DNA of 64,000 nucleotides from Sulfuriroseicoccus oceanibius (GCF_010681825.2 NZ_CP066776.1:2232001-2296000); one strand, 5' to 3'. Shown: positions 9,256-19,225, counted from the stretch's first letter. Translations and numbers: made by a program. Notes: generated by a model from the letters alone, not told the origin.

Positions 9256-11976
9256 ATGCCCGCCCCACCATCATCCAAGCTGCCGGATTCCCTCAAAGAG
9301 TCACTCGACGGATTCCGAGTGGCTTTATGGCGGACCAAATTCTTCGAGGCTTCGGTGTCCGGCGCGTTGGGGCTGCTGATTGGATTCGCCTTGGTGTTCG
9401 TGTTGGACCGCGTGGTCGACACCCCGGGGGCAGTGCGTCTGGGGATTCTATTGGCTTCCCTTTCGGTGGCGGGCTTTGTGGTTCCCCGTCTCCTTCAACG
9501 TTGGATTTGGAGTCATCGCACCAATGACCAGCTCGCGAAGTTGGTGTCGGCTTCATCGCCGAGGTTTGGCGATCAGTTGCTCGGTGTGATTGAGCTGGAG
9601 AACCAACAAGGCGACAACGAAACCCTGTCTCCTGCCTTGCGTCAGGCAGCAATTGCTCAAGTGGCAGAGCAAGCCCGCGAGTATGACTTCGACTCGGCAT
9701 TGCCTCGCCGCATGCCCCGTTGGCTGATTGTCGTTACGGTATGTGTTCTAGCCGCGGTCATCAGCATGGTGGTATGGTCGCCTCCCGCCGCATTGGCGTC
9801 GGCCGTGCGCTGGGTCGCGCCATTTTCGGACACCAAACGATTTACCTTTACCAAAACCGAACCTCTGCCGCCATCGATCGTCGTGCCTCGCGGTGAGCGC
9901 TTCGCCGTGGATGTCGAGCTCGCACCGGATAGTGAATGGCAACCGACCCAAGGTCAGGCAATGGTGACTGGTGATTTGCCATTTTCCGTCGAGCGTCGCC
10001 GCGACCGTTTTCCATTCCGCTTCAACGGCATGACCGCCCCGACCGAAGTGCGCTTCGAAATCGGAGATGCGGTCGAAGAAATCGAAGTGGTCCCTCTGGT
10101 GCGTCCAGCCGTGGAATCACTCAAGGTGGACGTAAGCTATCCGGATTATCTTGGCTACGAACCCGAGACGATCGATGCGATCAGCGGACTAGTGAACCCG
10201 CTGGAAGGAAGTGTGCTGAGCCTCCACGGCACCGCTAGCCGGGAACTGGCATCCATTCAAGTCACCGACCAGAATGGTGATGATCTGGCTGCCCAGATCG
10301 ACGGCGACACATTCCGCCTCAATTCGTCTTGGATGATTCCAATTGAAGCCACGACTGAGGGTGACACGGAAGCCGCGGAGGAATCAGAGGACAAAGCTCG
10401 ATCGGTTCAGATCCGCATGAGCGACGTGATGGGCTTGCAGGATTCCGGGCCATTCGAACTCAAAGTGAAGCCTCTCAAGGATCAAGCTCCGGTGATTTTC
10501 TTAACCACGGACAGCACCTACGCTTTGTTGGTAGACGAGGATCTTCCGTTTGAACTCAACGCTTCCGATGATTACGGCGTTGCTGAGTTCGGCTTGGAGT
10601 GGATCAATCTGGACGAGACCAATGCAGCTCCTACCGTGATGAAAGTCGGAGAAGGTGGCCACAAGCAGCTGCGTGAGGTGACTCCATTTGTCTTCAATGG
10701 CACGGAGCTTGGCATCGAGCCACAGCGCATCAGCTTGCGCGGATACGTCACAGACTACTTCCCTGATCGTCCCAAGCAGTTCTCTGATCCTGTGGTCATT
10801 GAGGTCCTGAGTCATGAGGATCATGCCCAGATCGTTCAGGAAAAGTTCGGGCGTTTGATGGATGACCTCGAAGAGGCAGCCCGCAACGAGGAATCATTGC
10901 TGGCGGAAAATGAGCGTCTTGGCGAGCTCAGCGGTGAAGAGTTGGCCGAAGCAAAAGCCCGTGTCGACGAGCAGATTGCCGAGGATGAGCGCACCCAGCA
11001 GAAGATCGACGACCTCGAACGAATGTCGCGTGAGTTGTTCCGCGAGGCTCTTCGGAACAAGACGATCGACCCGAAGGCGATGGAGCGCTGGAGCCAGATG
11101 AACAACCAGCTCAGCGAGTTGAGCCAGTCGGAGGTGCCCGAGCTCCTGGAGCAACTCCAACAAGCAGGAGATCCTTCAAAGGCCGCCAGTGAGCGCGAGC
11201 AGGCAATGGATCGTGCGGTGGAAGAACAGAAAGAGGTGGTCGAGAAGATGAAGGACGCACTCAAGTCTGCCGACCAGACCGAGGAACAGCTGGAGGCGGC
11301 CGGATTCGTCGCCCGTTTGCGATCCGCAGCGAAGAAGAACCGCAACAACGCGACCTCGCTGGTTCAGGTGATGGTGCGCTCACTCAATGACGAAGACGGC
11401 ACGCTGGACGCAGCCGGCGCATCACGCGATGAGGTTGAAAAGGACACGTTTCTTGAGTTGCTGGAAGGTGCCAAGCGCCAGGAAATGCTGCGCCGAAGCA
11501 TCCGCAATATTGAAGAGGATCTCGGTCACTATTCCCGCCGGTCCCAACGTGAAGATTACGGCCAGATTCAGGAGGAGATGAGAGAGCTCGGGGTTGTCGA
11601 TGCGATGGACAACCTGCGCGAAGAGATCGGAGAGAACCTGGTCGGACGCAGCGTGCCGGCACTTAAACAATGGGCCGACCAGCTCGATGCCTGGGCTGAT
11701 CTGATTGACCCTAGCAAGCAAGAGGACCAGAACGGCGGCGGAGGCGGCAGCGGGGGCGGCGGTGGCCAGAAGGACTTGGCTCAGATCGAGCTGATGCTCG
11801 AGCTCATGCGCATGATCCAGCAGCAGCAGGATATTCGGGCGAAGACCCGGTTCCTTGGAGAGAACTACCCTGGAGCCAGCGGCGACGCGTCGCAGCCTAA
11901 GGCTGCACCGGAAGCTCAGCCATCTGAGAAACCTAGCCTGCCAATTCCACCTCGCGTCGAGCGCCCGACCACCTAA
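9256..11976 (+). CDS. DUF4175-like membrane protein with a long coiled coil
   Basis: 906 aa. Two membrane segments near the N terminus (about residues 35-75) and one near 155-180 are followed by Ig-like beta stretches (about 200-520), then a long acidic/basic coiled coil (about 545-720, rich in E, Q, R) and a Gly-rich linker (about 820-832) before a Pro-rich tail. This layout is known from Verrucomicrobia and Planctomycetes proteins annotated DUF4175, usually near MoxR/DUF58/BatA-type genes; those partners are not in this window. First gene of the five-gene run ending at 16806. Role unknown, probably envelope-associated. Confidence 0.7.
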   Translation: MPAPPSSKLPDSLKESLDGFRVALWRTKFFEASVSGALGLLIGFALVFVLDRVVDTPGAVRLGILLASLSVAGFVVPRLLQRWIWSHRTNDQLAKLVSASSPRFGDQLLGVIELENQQGDNETLSPALRQAAIAQVAEQAREYDFDSALPRRMPRWLIVVTVCVLAAVISMVVWSPPAALASAVRWVAPFSDTKRFTFTKTEPLPPSIVVPRGERFAVDVELAPDSEWQPTQGQAMVTGDLPFSVERRRDRFPFRFNGMTAPTEVRFEIGDAVEEIEVVPLVRPAVESLKVDVSYPDYLGYEPETIDAISGLVNPLEGSVLSLHGTASRELASIQVTDQNGDDLAAQIDGDTFRLNSSWMIPIEATTEGDTEAAEESEDKARSVQIRMSDVMGLQDSGPFELKVKPLKDQAPVIFLTTDSTYALLVDEDLPFELNASDDYGVAEFGLEWINLDETNAAPTVMKVGEGGHKQLREVTPFVFNGTELGIEPQRISLRGYVTDYFPDRPKQFSDPVVIEVLSHEDHAQIVQEKFGRLMDDLEEAARNEESLLAENERLGELSGEELAEAKARVDEQIAEDERTQQKIDDLERMSRELFREALRNKTIDPKAMERWSQMNNQLSELSQSEVPELLEQLQQAGDPSKAASEREQAMDRAVEEQKEVVEKMKDALKSADQTEEQLEAAGFVARLRSAAKKNRNNATSLVQVMVRSLNDEDGTLDAAGASRDEVEKDTFLELLEGAKRQEMLRRSIRNIEEDLGHYSRRSQREDYGQIQEEMRELGVVDAMDNLREEIGENLVGRSVPALKQWADQLDAWADLIDPSKQEDQNGGGGGSGGGGGQKDLAQIELMLELMRMIQQQQDIRAKTRFLGENYPGASGDASQPKAAPEAQPSEKPSLPIPPRVERPTT

Positions 11977-11995
11977 TCTTTGAACATTCACGCCT

Positions 11996-12733
11996 ATGAT
12001 TTCACAGCGCAATCAATCGCGGCTGAACGCCGGCATCACAGCATTCCTCCCCTTGGTGGTTGGTGGAATGCTTGGTGCGGGCGGTCTGTGCGCAACAAAC
12101 GCAGCGACGGAGGGGCAATCCCCTTCGGCCCAACCAGAGGCGACAGCGACTGAGGCCGAAGTGCTTGAGTTGCCTGAATTTGAGGCTCGGGCAAAGGCTC
12201 TCGCCGAACGTCAGGATGAGCTCTCCATGCGGCTTCAGGATCTGAGCTGGAAGTGGGCCGACGATGAGATCGTCACCTTCTTGGAAGAGATCGACTTTGC
12301 GCTGCTGGATGCCCGTGACCTGCTCGAGGACGGTGTCGTTGGTGGCGAGACCATCGCTGCCGAGAATGACGCGATTGAGAAGATCTATCAAGCCGCCAAA
12401 CAGCAGCAACAACAGCAACAGCAGGAAGGTGACCCGTCCTCGTCGCTCGGCGCCATGATGGATCAGCTCGACTACATGACCGGCAAGAAGAAGGGTGACA
12501 AGCCCGGCGACGGTGAAGGCGAGGGTGATGGTGCCGGCCAGTCCCCGGGTGAAGGCGGTGGAAACGGTGCTGAAACCACCGGCAATTTGCCCAACTCCGA
12601 AGCCTCCGGTGAAGTCGCCGCGACCCGAACCGTCCCCAAAGGTGGTGGCATCAGCCCTGCGATGATTCCATCCGAGTTCCGCGAAGGAATGGAAGCCTTG
12701 CGCGACGAGCTCGACACCCCTGAAAACCAATAA
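11996..12733 (+). CDS. Secreted low-complexity protein with a polyglutamine tract
   Basis: 245 aa. A signal-like segment (about 10-36, ending near ATNAA) precedes a helical region (about 55-135), a run of eight glutamines (CAG/CAA repeats near 12403-12423) and a Gly/Glu/Pro-rich disordered stretch (about 160-215). It starts 20 bp after the DUF4175-like gene, which itself contains Q-rich and GGGGG tracts, suggesting a paired function. No domain was recognised. Confidence 0.65.
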   Translation: MISQRNQSRLNAGITAFLPLVVGGMLGAGGLCATNAATEGQSPSAQPEATATEAEVLELPEFEARAKALAERQDELSMRLQDLSWKWADDEIVTFLEEIDFALLDARDLLEDGVVGGETIAAENDAIEKIYQAAKQQQQQQQQEGDPSSSLGAMMDQLDYMTGKKKGDKPGDGEGEGDGAGQSPGEGGGNGAETTGNLPNSEASGEVAATRTVPKGGGISPAMIPSEFREGMEALRDELDTPENQ

Positions 12734-12754
12734 TCTCTCCCCTCCCCAGCCCAC

Positions 12755-13774
12755 GTGACGTTGCACTCTCTCATCCGCCCGCTTGTATGCGGTGCCCTCG
12801 TAGCCCTGGCGATCCCCGGCCCCGCGTCCGCGCGATCATTCTCCAATAGCAGCCAAGCGGAAGTCATTCCCAAGAAGCTGGAAAAGATGTACCAGCGCGG
12901 CTTGCAGTGGCTCGCTACCAACCAAGGAGCGGACGGAAGTTGGGGCCACATCGATAGCAACTTTGGCTCGAACCCAGGCGTCGTTGGTCTCGCCGTCATG
13001 GCATTGGTAAGCCGCGGTGACGACCCAAACACCGGGCTCTATGCTGAGAATGTTCGAAAGGCTGTGGATTTCATCATCGCGGAGCAGAACACATCGAGCG
13101 GTCTGATTGGTTCACGCATGTACGACCACGGCTTCGCCACCACGGCGCTGGCAGAGGTTTACGGCGAATTGGACCACCCAGGGGTCGGCCAGACCTTGCA
13201 GAAGGCTGTCGATTTGATCCTAAAATCCCAATCGGAGAACCCGACCGGAGGATGGCGCTACGACCCCGGATCCACCGATGCGGACACCTCGGTCGTGGGC
13301 TGCCAGATGGTTGCGTTGTTCGCAGCCCGTAACGCGGGACTCATGATCCCCGATGTCGCCTTCGAGAGAGGACTAGCCTATCTGGCATCGGTGCGGACCT
13401 CAGAGGGCGGCTACGGTTATAGCAACGCTTCTAACCCCAACCCCACACGGGGTGCCATTGGCCATTTGATGTATTCGCTGGCCAAGCAACGGGACGACTC
13501 GTCGTACAAGTCCGGATTGGCCTACCTGAAGAAAAACCTCAAGTACCGCGATCAGAGCTACCCATTCTATTACGAGTACTACATGGCGCAGGCACTTTTC
13601 CACGCCGACTCCGAAGTCTGGAGCGAGTGGAACAACGCCAACATCGGCTACATGTCGACCATCCAATTGCCCGACGGCAGCTGGACCAGTGGCAAAGGGT
13701 CGACCTTCTCCACCTCCGCAGCCCTCCTCTCCCTCGCGCTTAACTACCGCTATTTGCCGATCTATGAACGTTGA
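12755..13774 (+). CDS. Secreted prenyltransferase/squalene-cyclase-fold repeat protein
   Basis: 339 aa, GTG start at 12755, signal peptide ending near PGPASA. The mature part repeats the QW-like motifs of alpha/alpha-toroid proteins: GLQWLATNQGADGSWG (about 50-65), GGWRYDPGSTDADTSVVGCQ (about 165-184), EGGYGYSN and GYMSTIQLPDGSW (about 294-306). This fold is shared by squalene-hopene cyclases and by non-catalytic relatives; the DxDD cyclase motif is not evident, although DADTS is nearby. Exported location and operon context favour a non-terpene, envelope role. Confidence 0.75.
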   Translation: MTLHSLIRPLVCGALVALAIPGPASARSFSNSSQAEVIPKKLEKMYQRGLQWLATNQGADGSWGHIDSNFGSNPGVVGLAVMALVSRGDDPNTGLYAENVRKAVDFIIAEQNTSSGLIGSRMYDHGFATTALAEVYGELDHPGVGQTLQKAVDLILKSQSENPTGGWRYDPGSTDADTSVVGCQMVALFAARNAGLMIPDVAFERGLAYLASVRTSEGGYGYSNASNPNPTRGAIGHLMYSLAKQRDDSSYKSGLAYLKKNLKYRDQSYPFYYEYYMAQALFHADSEVWSEWNNANIGYMSTIQLPDGSWTSGKGSTFSTSAALLSLALNYRYLPIYER

Positions 13775-15221
13775 TCGATTTTATCTCTCCACACGCACAC
13801 TCATGACATCCGCCATTGCCGCTTGTTGTGGCATTGGGTTGGCGCTTGCCGAACCTGAGGATGGTCAAAGTGAGTCCCCATCCGTGCTCGTACTGCAGGA
13901 TGGCGGGTTGTTGCGTGGCACCATGGAAGGGATCGCACCAGACGGTCAGCTCAACTGGCTCCACGATTTCAGCTCACAACAGGTCGAGTTCCCAAAATCT
14001 GCGTTCGACGAGATTTGGTTCGACCGTCCATCCAAGCCATCCGCTGATCAAGATCTGGTCAAGTTGGTGGACGGAACCCAGTTTGTTGGGCAGATCACCA
14101 GCGTCAATGAGAACCAGCTGGTGATGAATTCCCCAACATTGGGTAAGCGAGAATTGGAGCGCTCAAAGGTGGAGTCCATTCGACTGGGCCTTGCCCAGGG
14201 AATCGGCAAACACATCGCAGGTGGCGATACCCTCTCGCTCGACGAGTGGACCGGCAATCACAAGAAAGAGCGAAATCCATACGGCAGCCAAGTCCGTGAA
14301 GTCGGGGGGAACTTCGTCTTTGACGGGACGTACTACCCAGCGGTCTCAATGGAGGCCGAACTCCCCACCCGATTTGTAACAACAGTTCAACTCGATTGGA
14401 GGAACCACCTTGACTTCCGCGTAACACTCGGTGCTGGCAACGAGGAAGGTGTCTCGATCGACGCCCCTGCCCTTCATGTAATTTTCAGTGAGCGCTCAAC
14501 ACGCTTGCAGTTGGTTCCTGTGCAAAAGCGCAATGCACACCGCTCGCCCACTACATTATTCCAAGACAACGACGTCGACTGGGACTCCGATAGGCAGCGC
14601 GGCAGCATTGAGCTCACCTTGTACGTCGATCGGGAGCTGCAGCGGGTGATCGCTGTTGCCGACGGCAAGTTGTTGACCGATTACCACGGCGGTCCGCTGG
14701 CCTCACAACGCTCGGTGTCCGAAGATGAAGCTTCGATTTGCTCTGGATCGTGGTTGGTACTCCAGCAACGAGGAACCGGCCCGCTCCGACTGCGCAAGAT
14801 CGAAGTGCGCGAGTGGGACGGCGTGGTGGTGAGCTATGCCCCGTCTGCGGATCAATCAGACTCCATCGTCGGACTGATCGACGGTGATCACCTGCCAGGC
14901 AAGCTTACAGCAGTCAAAGAAAGCAGCGGGGGCGGCAGAATCTTGGAGATCACACAAGATGGACGCGAGCCACTCGAGCTCAGCGAGCAACTGATCGCAT
15001 TCGTCCAAATGGGCGGAACTGAGGAAGCCCCCGCCGCTACGGATTCCGGATCTGACGGATGGCATATCGAGCTCAGGGACGGCTCCCGCGTCGCGGCACA
15101 ACGCATCACCTATGCGCAAGATGCCGAGATGGTTCAAGCCATGTTGAAGGAAGGCTCCAGTTTGGATGTGCCGCTTAACCAAATCACCCGAATCGTCAAA
15201 TCCACCACGCACGATGAGTAA
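13764..15221 (+). CDS. Exported protein, paralogue of the next gene
   Basis: 485 aa from ATG 13764, which overlaps the previous stop by 11 bp and suggests translational coupling. A second possible start is ATG 13803. A signal peptide ends near GLALA. The product contains small beta modules of the form V-x-L-x-DG-x(5)-G-x-I (for example VLVLQDGGLLRGTMEG near 37-52 and LVKLVDGTQFVGQIT near 96-110), then a LamG/DUF1080-like beta-sandwich (about 165-370) and another beta module. The same order recurs in the gene at 15214. Function unknown. Confidence 0.65.
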   Translation: MNVDRFYLSTRTLMTSAIAACCGIGLALAEPEDGQSESPSVLVLQDGGLLRGTMEGIAPDGQLNWLHDFSSQQVEFPKSAFDEIWFDRPSKPSADQDLVKLVDGTQFVGQITSVNENQLVMNSPTLGKRELERSKVESIRLGLAQGIGKHIAGGDTLSLDEWTGNHKKERNPYGSQVREVGGNFVFDGTYYPAVSMEAELPTRFVTTVQLDWRNHLDFRVTLGAGNEEGVSIDAPALHVIFSERSTRLQLVPVQKRNAHRSPTTLFQDNDVDWDSDRQRGSIELTLYVDRELQRVIAVADGKLLTDYHGGPLASQRSVSEDEASICSGSWLVLQQRGTGPLRLRKIEVREWDGVVVSYAPSADQSDSIVGLIDGDHLPGKLTAVKESSGGGRILEITQDGREPLELSEQLIAFVQMGGTEEAPAATDSGSDGWHIELRDGSRVAAQRITYAQDAEMVQAMLKEGSSLDVPLNQITRIVKSTTHDE

Positions 15222-16806
15222 CCCGAGTGGAGAAGAACTTACCAATTGCGGTCGCCCAACCATGACAGCCCCCTTGATGACCAAGAAAAATCCACAACAC
15301 CTCCATTCATTGTCCGTTCGAGCGTGCATGGGTAGACGGTTGCTGCCAGCGTTTTGTGTGGTCGGGATGCTTACGGCGCTACAACCATGCGTGATCGCTG
15401 AGGATGAAGGGGCTGAAACTGCGACAGAGGAAGCGCAGGCGCAGCTCACCCCAGGACAAGGAGCACTTGTTTTTCGCAATGGAGACCAGATCAACGGAGT
15501 ATTTGAAGGAGTATCCGATGGCGGGCGAACAATCCATTGGTTGATGAGCGACGGCGAGACACGATGGGCGGTAGCGCGAGACAAGGTGCGCCGCATTGAC
15601 TTGAGTCATCCGCTTCCGGCAAAAAACGTCTCTTCTGACACGGTCACGGGAATTGCACACATGACCAATGGCAACCAAGTGGTAGGTGTGGTCACCGGAC
15701 TTTCCGATGAGTTAGTGACTCTGGAGACATCGGACGGCGGCCAGCTTCCTCTGAAGCTTGAAATGTTGAAATCAATCTCGCTGATCCCGGGTAATTATTT
15801 GCTTCTCGATGGCCCGGGACTGCTCGAGGACTGGGAGGGATCAACCCGTGGATGGGAAATCGATGGGGCGGTCATGACCACGTCGAACCATAGCGTCATC
15901 AGTCGCGATATTGGCGATGCCGATATGATTCACATCGGATTCTCGATGAGTACTAGCACCACCACCTACAACCTTACTGTCAAGGCGTTCAGCCCGAGCG
16001 AGGCCGACCGTGGCCGCGAGGGGTATTATGAATTGCGCATCGGCCAAGGGTGGATGGACCTCAATAAGGCGGACAAATCGCTCGACGAGAAGGGCAAGCA
16101 GCGACGCAGTGTTCGCACTGTGAGCATGGGGCGGATTGGAGACACTCCACCGATCTCCGGCGTGGATAATCTCGATCTTGACCTGTATTTCGACCGCAGA
16201 AATGGCGAGATAGCAGTCTACGTTGATGGAAAACGCGCAGCCTCTTGGACTGACAAGAGCGGCGGGCTCAATAGCTACGGCACCGCCATCTCGCTGGCCG
16301 TGAGCGGCCGGACCACCACCCGGATCCATAATCTACTGGTGACGCGTTGGAATGGAATCTTCCCAGAAGATTTGCAGCGCGACGATGAGTCCACTACCCC
16401 CGAGATCCTCTTGGTCAACGGCGACCGGATCACCGGAGAGGTCACTGACATTGACCGGAACTCGATCGCTGTCGACACCGATGACTTTGGCGAAATACGT
16501 ATCCGCAACCGAAGAGCAAGTCACTTGATGCTGGATCGCTCGACCTCCTGGGATGAAGCGCGAAAGATGCCACTCGATGTCACAGCCGGCTTCCCGGATG
16601 GCGCGTCGATGCGGTTTGAAGTCCGCGAGTTGAATGACAACATCATCACCGCGTTTTCCGAAAACTTTGGAACCGCTCCCATCCCGCTGCGGCAACTTCG
16701 CTCTATGCGGTTCCACCACATCGGTGAAGAGGAAGTCAGCCCCGAAATGGAGGCCGACCGCAGTGGAGCCAGTTCTCCCGAAGAAATCTACGATACTGGA
16801 TGGTGA
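15214..16806 (+). CDS. Exported protein, paralogue of the preceding gene
   Basis: 530 aa from ATG 15214, which overlaps the upstream stop codon by 8 bp. A hydrophobic segment near residues 38-58 (LLPAFCVVGMLTALQPCVIA) looks like a signal peptide with an unusually long N-region; starts at internal ATGs are possible. Modules match its neighbour: GALVFRNGDQINGVFEG, then LLLDGPGLLEDWEGSTRGWE opening a concanavalin-like sandwich, then ILLVNGDRITGEVTDID. Last gene of the operon; a bidirectional terminator follows. Confidence 0.65.
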   Translation: MSNPSGEELTNCGRPTMTAPLMTKKNPQHLHSLSVRACMGRRLLPAFCVVGMLTALQPCVIAEDEGAETATEEAQAQLTPGQGALVFRNGDQINGVFEGVSDGGRTIHWLMSDGETRWAVARDKVRRIDLSHPLPAKNVSSDTVTGIAHMTNGNQVVGVVTGLSDELVTLETSDGGQLPLKLEMLKSISLIPGNYLLLDGPGLLEDWEGSTRGWEIDGAVMTTSNHSVISRDIGDADMIHIGFSMSTSTTTYNLTVKAFSPSEADRGREGYYELRIGQGWMDLNKADKSLDEKGKQRRSVRTVSMGRIGDTPPISGVDNLDLDLYFDRRNGEIAVYVDGKRAASWTDKSGGLNSYGTAISLAVSGRTTTRIHNLLVTRWNGIFPEDLQRDDESTTPEILLVNGDRITGEVTDIDRNSIAVDTDDFGEIRIRNRRASHLMLDRSTSWDEARKMPLDVTAGFPDGASMRFEVRELNDNIITAFSENFGTAPIPLRQLRSMRFHHIGEEEVSPEMEADRSGASSPEEIYDTGW

Positions 16807-16932
16807 CCCCAATTGGGAGCCTTTCCCTGAGGGGCGCTGTCTGCGACATCTGACGCGGCCGTGCTGCCCTTGGCAGCAATGCCTCACGTTGGTGGCTCTT
16901 CACCGCCTACTGCGCCGCACTATGGCAAATAA

Positions 16933-16967
16933 AAGCCCTGCAACACACCAGTGCTGCAGGGCTTCTT
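16933..16967. terminator. Hairpin terminator between convergent genes
   Basis: AAGCCCTGCA (16933-16942) is the exact reverse complement of TGCAGGGCTT (16955-16964). It has A-rich sequence to the left and TTCTT to the right, so it can serve the plus-strand operon ending at 16806 and the minus-strand gene ending at 16981. Confidence 0.75.
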
Positions 16968-16980
16968 GATTGGAGTATTC

Positions 16981-17499
16981 CTAAAATTCCTCGGGCTTGA
17001 ACCCTTCGTAGATCTCGATGTCCACTCGGTCTGACTCGAGAATCTCGACAATGCGCTCGCGCTCAGCTTCTACGGCTTCCTTCTTGTCCTCGGTGATACC
17101 CAATGGGCCGTTAAGCATCCCCAGTGAGACCATCATCATGGCAATCACAAATCCGGACACTCCACCGATCAAAGAGAAAACCCAGCCCGGCAGGCGGTTT
17201 GACTGAACGACGGGCTGCTCTGCAGTGATCGACGGGATCACCATGTGCGCGGTGACCGATGCGGTGTGGGTCGGAACAGGCGCTGAGATTGGCTGCGGAA
17301 CCGTTGGCACAGCTCCCGTTTGATACGATGAAAATACGCGCTGCGTCGGACGGTCTTCCGGCTTCTCGCCAGCTGGTCGAAGACTGCGCACCTCGGGGCC
17401 CTTCTTTTTTGGAGGGGTCTCTGGTTCCGACTCGGGAGCGGGTTGCGACGCTTCGGATGGTTGCGGGTCAGAGCCCGGAATATTGAGTTGCGGAGGCAT
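16981..17499 (-). CDS. Single-pass membrane protein of unknown function
   Basis: 172 aa. The N-terminal ~100 residues are Pro/Glu/Ser-rich and look disordered. One strong membrane segment follows, GWVFSLIGGVSGFVIAMMMVSLGMLN (about 104-129), then a charged C-terminal helix with EAVEAERERIVEILESDRVD. Topology suggests a cytoplasmic Pro-rich N domain and a short outer C domain, or the reverse. No family is recognised. It lies downstream of the GH75-like gene on the same strand with a 212-bp gap. Confidence 0.6.
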   Translation of the reverse strand: MPPQLNIPGSDPQPSEASQPAPESEPETPPKKKGPEVRSLRPAGEKPEDRPTQRVFSSYQTGAVPTVPQPISAPVPTHTASVTAHMVIPSITAEQPVVQSNRLPGWVFSLIGGVSGFVIAMMMVSLGMLNGPLGITEDKKEAVEAERERIVEILESDRVDIEIYEGFKPEEF

Positions 17500-17711
17500 T
17501 GCTACAAGGGATTGATTGGTCGGAACCGAATACGTCAGGAGAGTCGCTGCGGATGCAACAGCTTATTACCAAACTCGATGTAGTGGAAATATTTTGTCCT
17601 GCCAAACCCTCTGTTATTCCCGCCTTCACTTCATAGCGACGAGTCGTAAAACCGCAAAGAGATCGTGAATTTACTCACCTTTGGACAACGCGAGAACACT
17701 TCCAGTCTAAC

Positions 17712-19145
17712 CTAGTTGCTCTCCTCCGGAGCGACTGCTTCAGCGGCTTCGGGCGCAGGTGCCGCCAAGGCGTTCGCTGTATCTTCAGCCTCGGCTTTAG
17801 GTTTTTCATCTTTCGCGGCTAGAAGATCATCCCACTGGTGGATCGGGTACCCATCGGCAACTCCGCCCAAGTCGTCGATGTAGGACGAGACGGCTTGCCG
17901 CCACTTTTCGTAATCAGGTGCCGAAAATGGTCGCTCTGCGGTGCCTGGGAATACGAGGTAACTCACGCGCAGATCCGAGACCGGACGTCGATATGGGTTC
18001 GTTCGCTCGTCCAACTGCAACCCCATCCGCAGCGATGTCTCGCCCATCTTGTAATTTGGCCCAGCGTCCCCGACGATGGCTGGATACAGAACCCCATCCA
18101 CGAATATCGCGGCATAATCCCCTATCCTCGGAGTGAACGGCCCGGCCTCAGCTGTCACCATGAATACCGGAAGCACCATGAATGGGTCGTATCGCGCAAT
18201 CAAATAGCTACGGGACTCCAAGTCCTGCAGCAAACGTTTGCTGTAGTCGATGGTGTAGCGCAGTTTCCGATTCTCCTCTGCAGACAATCCCTTCACCGCG
18301 TAGCGTTGCTCGGCTTTTGCGAGACGCTTGCGGATACGGGGCATGAACGGATTCTCGTTACTTGTCGTCTTGCGCCAACCGTAACTCGTGGTCGGTTGGT
18401 AGTTGGCCGAACTAAAGACCTCATCGTCAATGTCTGTCAGTCGATCGCCGTCGGAACCATCACTCACCACGTCCATCTCCGCCTGCACCAAGAGCGCACG
18501 CCTGCCATTCTCCGGGTGCTTCAACTCAAGAATCGTTTGGCAATCGTAATAGTTATGGCGTGAGAGCATTCGCTCGAAGTCAAACAGCCGCTTCCGGATC
18601 GCAGCCTCTTTGTTGTTGTACAACTGATCGAAAAACGGAGAAACCTCGGCGCTTGGCAGCAGTTCCTTCAATCCTGGAATCGCGTCGAAAATGGACGAAT
18701 GATCCCCGGCAATCACCTCAGCACTCGTTGCGGGAAGCGGCCGCTTCACCACCACGTTCATCTCCACACGGTACGCTCGTTTGTCCTCCCTGTTGTTTGC
18801 CGCATCGCCCTCCTCAATTGGCCTCAGCCCAACCTCGTAGCGCAGCTTGTTTGCCAGCATCCTAACATCCGCAGGTTGCTTGCGCCCTGGAAACTCGATT
18901 CTCCCGTCTACGGGTACTTCGACTTCGGTGATATCTTCCCTGACAATCAACCGCTCGGGGAAAACCGACTCTCCTCCGGTCTTAACGACCACCCTGTCCA
19001 GTCCCCGGGCAACCTTAGCTCCAAGCGGCGAGCGCAATGCGAGCAATCCCGCCGCAGTCGCGAGCCCCCCGCCAATAGCGAGAACCGTCAATGGTTTGAC
19101 CCAGCGTGGGAACGTCTTGCGCGTATCGTTGTTCGGGCTGTCCAT
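17712..19145 (-). CDS. Membrane-anchored protein with a GH75 (chitosanase)-like domain
   Basis: About 477 aa from ATG 19145. An N-terminal hydrophobic helix (about residues 17-36) is followed by a region of unknown fold and then GDYAAIFVDGVLYPAIVGDAGP-NYKMGETSLRMG. This resembles the conserved block of glycoside hydrolase family 75, where the aspartate and the GE(A/T)S motif are characteristic. The frame is open to 19238, but a minus-strand terminator hairpin at 19197-19225 lies inside that extension, so the true start must be 19175 or 19145. Activity on chitosan is not established; the match is by memory of motifs. Confidence 0.5.
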   Translation of the reverse strand: MDSPNNDTRKTFPRWVKPLTVLAIGGGLATAAGLLALRSPLGAKVARGLDRVVVKTGGESVFPERLIVREDITEVEVPVDGRIEFPGRKQPADVRMLANKLRYEVGLRPIEEGDAANNREDKRAYRVEMNVVVKRPLPATSAEVIAGDHSSIFDAIPGLKELLPSAEVSPFFDQLYNNKEAAIRKRLFDFERMLSRHNYYDCQTILELKHPENGRRALLVQAEMDVVSDGSDGDRLTDIDDEVFSSANYQPTTSYGWRKTTSNENPFMPRIRKRLAKAEQRYAVKGLSAEENRKLRYTIDYSKRLLQDLESRSYLIARYDPFMVLPVFMVTAEAGPFTPRIGDYAAIFVDGVLYPAIVGDAGPNYKMGETSLRMGLQLDERTNPYRRPVSDLRVSYLVFPGTAERPFSAPDYEKWRQAVSSYIDDLGGVADGYPIHQWDDLLAAKDEKPKAEAEDTANALAAPAPEAAEAVAPEESN

Positions 19146-19196
19146 AGGTGCGACAAAGAAAGCGAAATTCGGCATCGCGGGCAACCGCGAATCATG

Positions 19197-19225
19197 AAAA
19201 TGCCACCGCCTGTCTGACGGTGGCA
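19197..19225 (-). terminator. Rho-independent terminator after the SDR gene
   Basis: Read on the minus strand, TGCCACCG - 9 nt - CGGTGGCA is followed by TTTTC. It lies about 38 bp past the SDR stop and upstream of the GH75-like gene, which helps set that gene's start. Confidence 0.7.
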
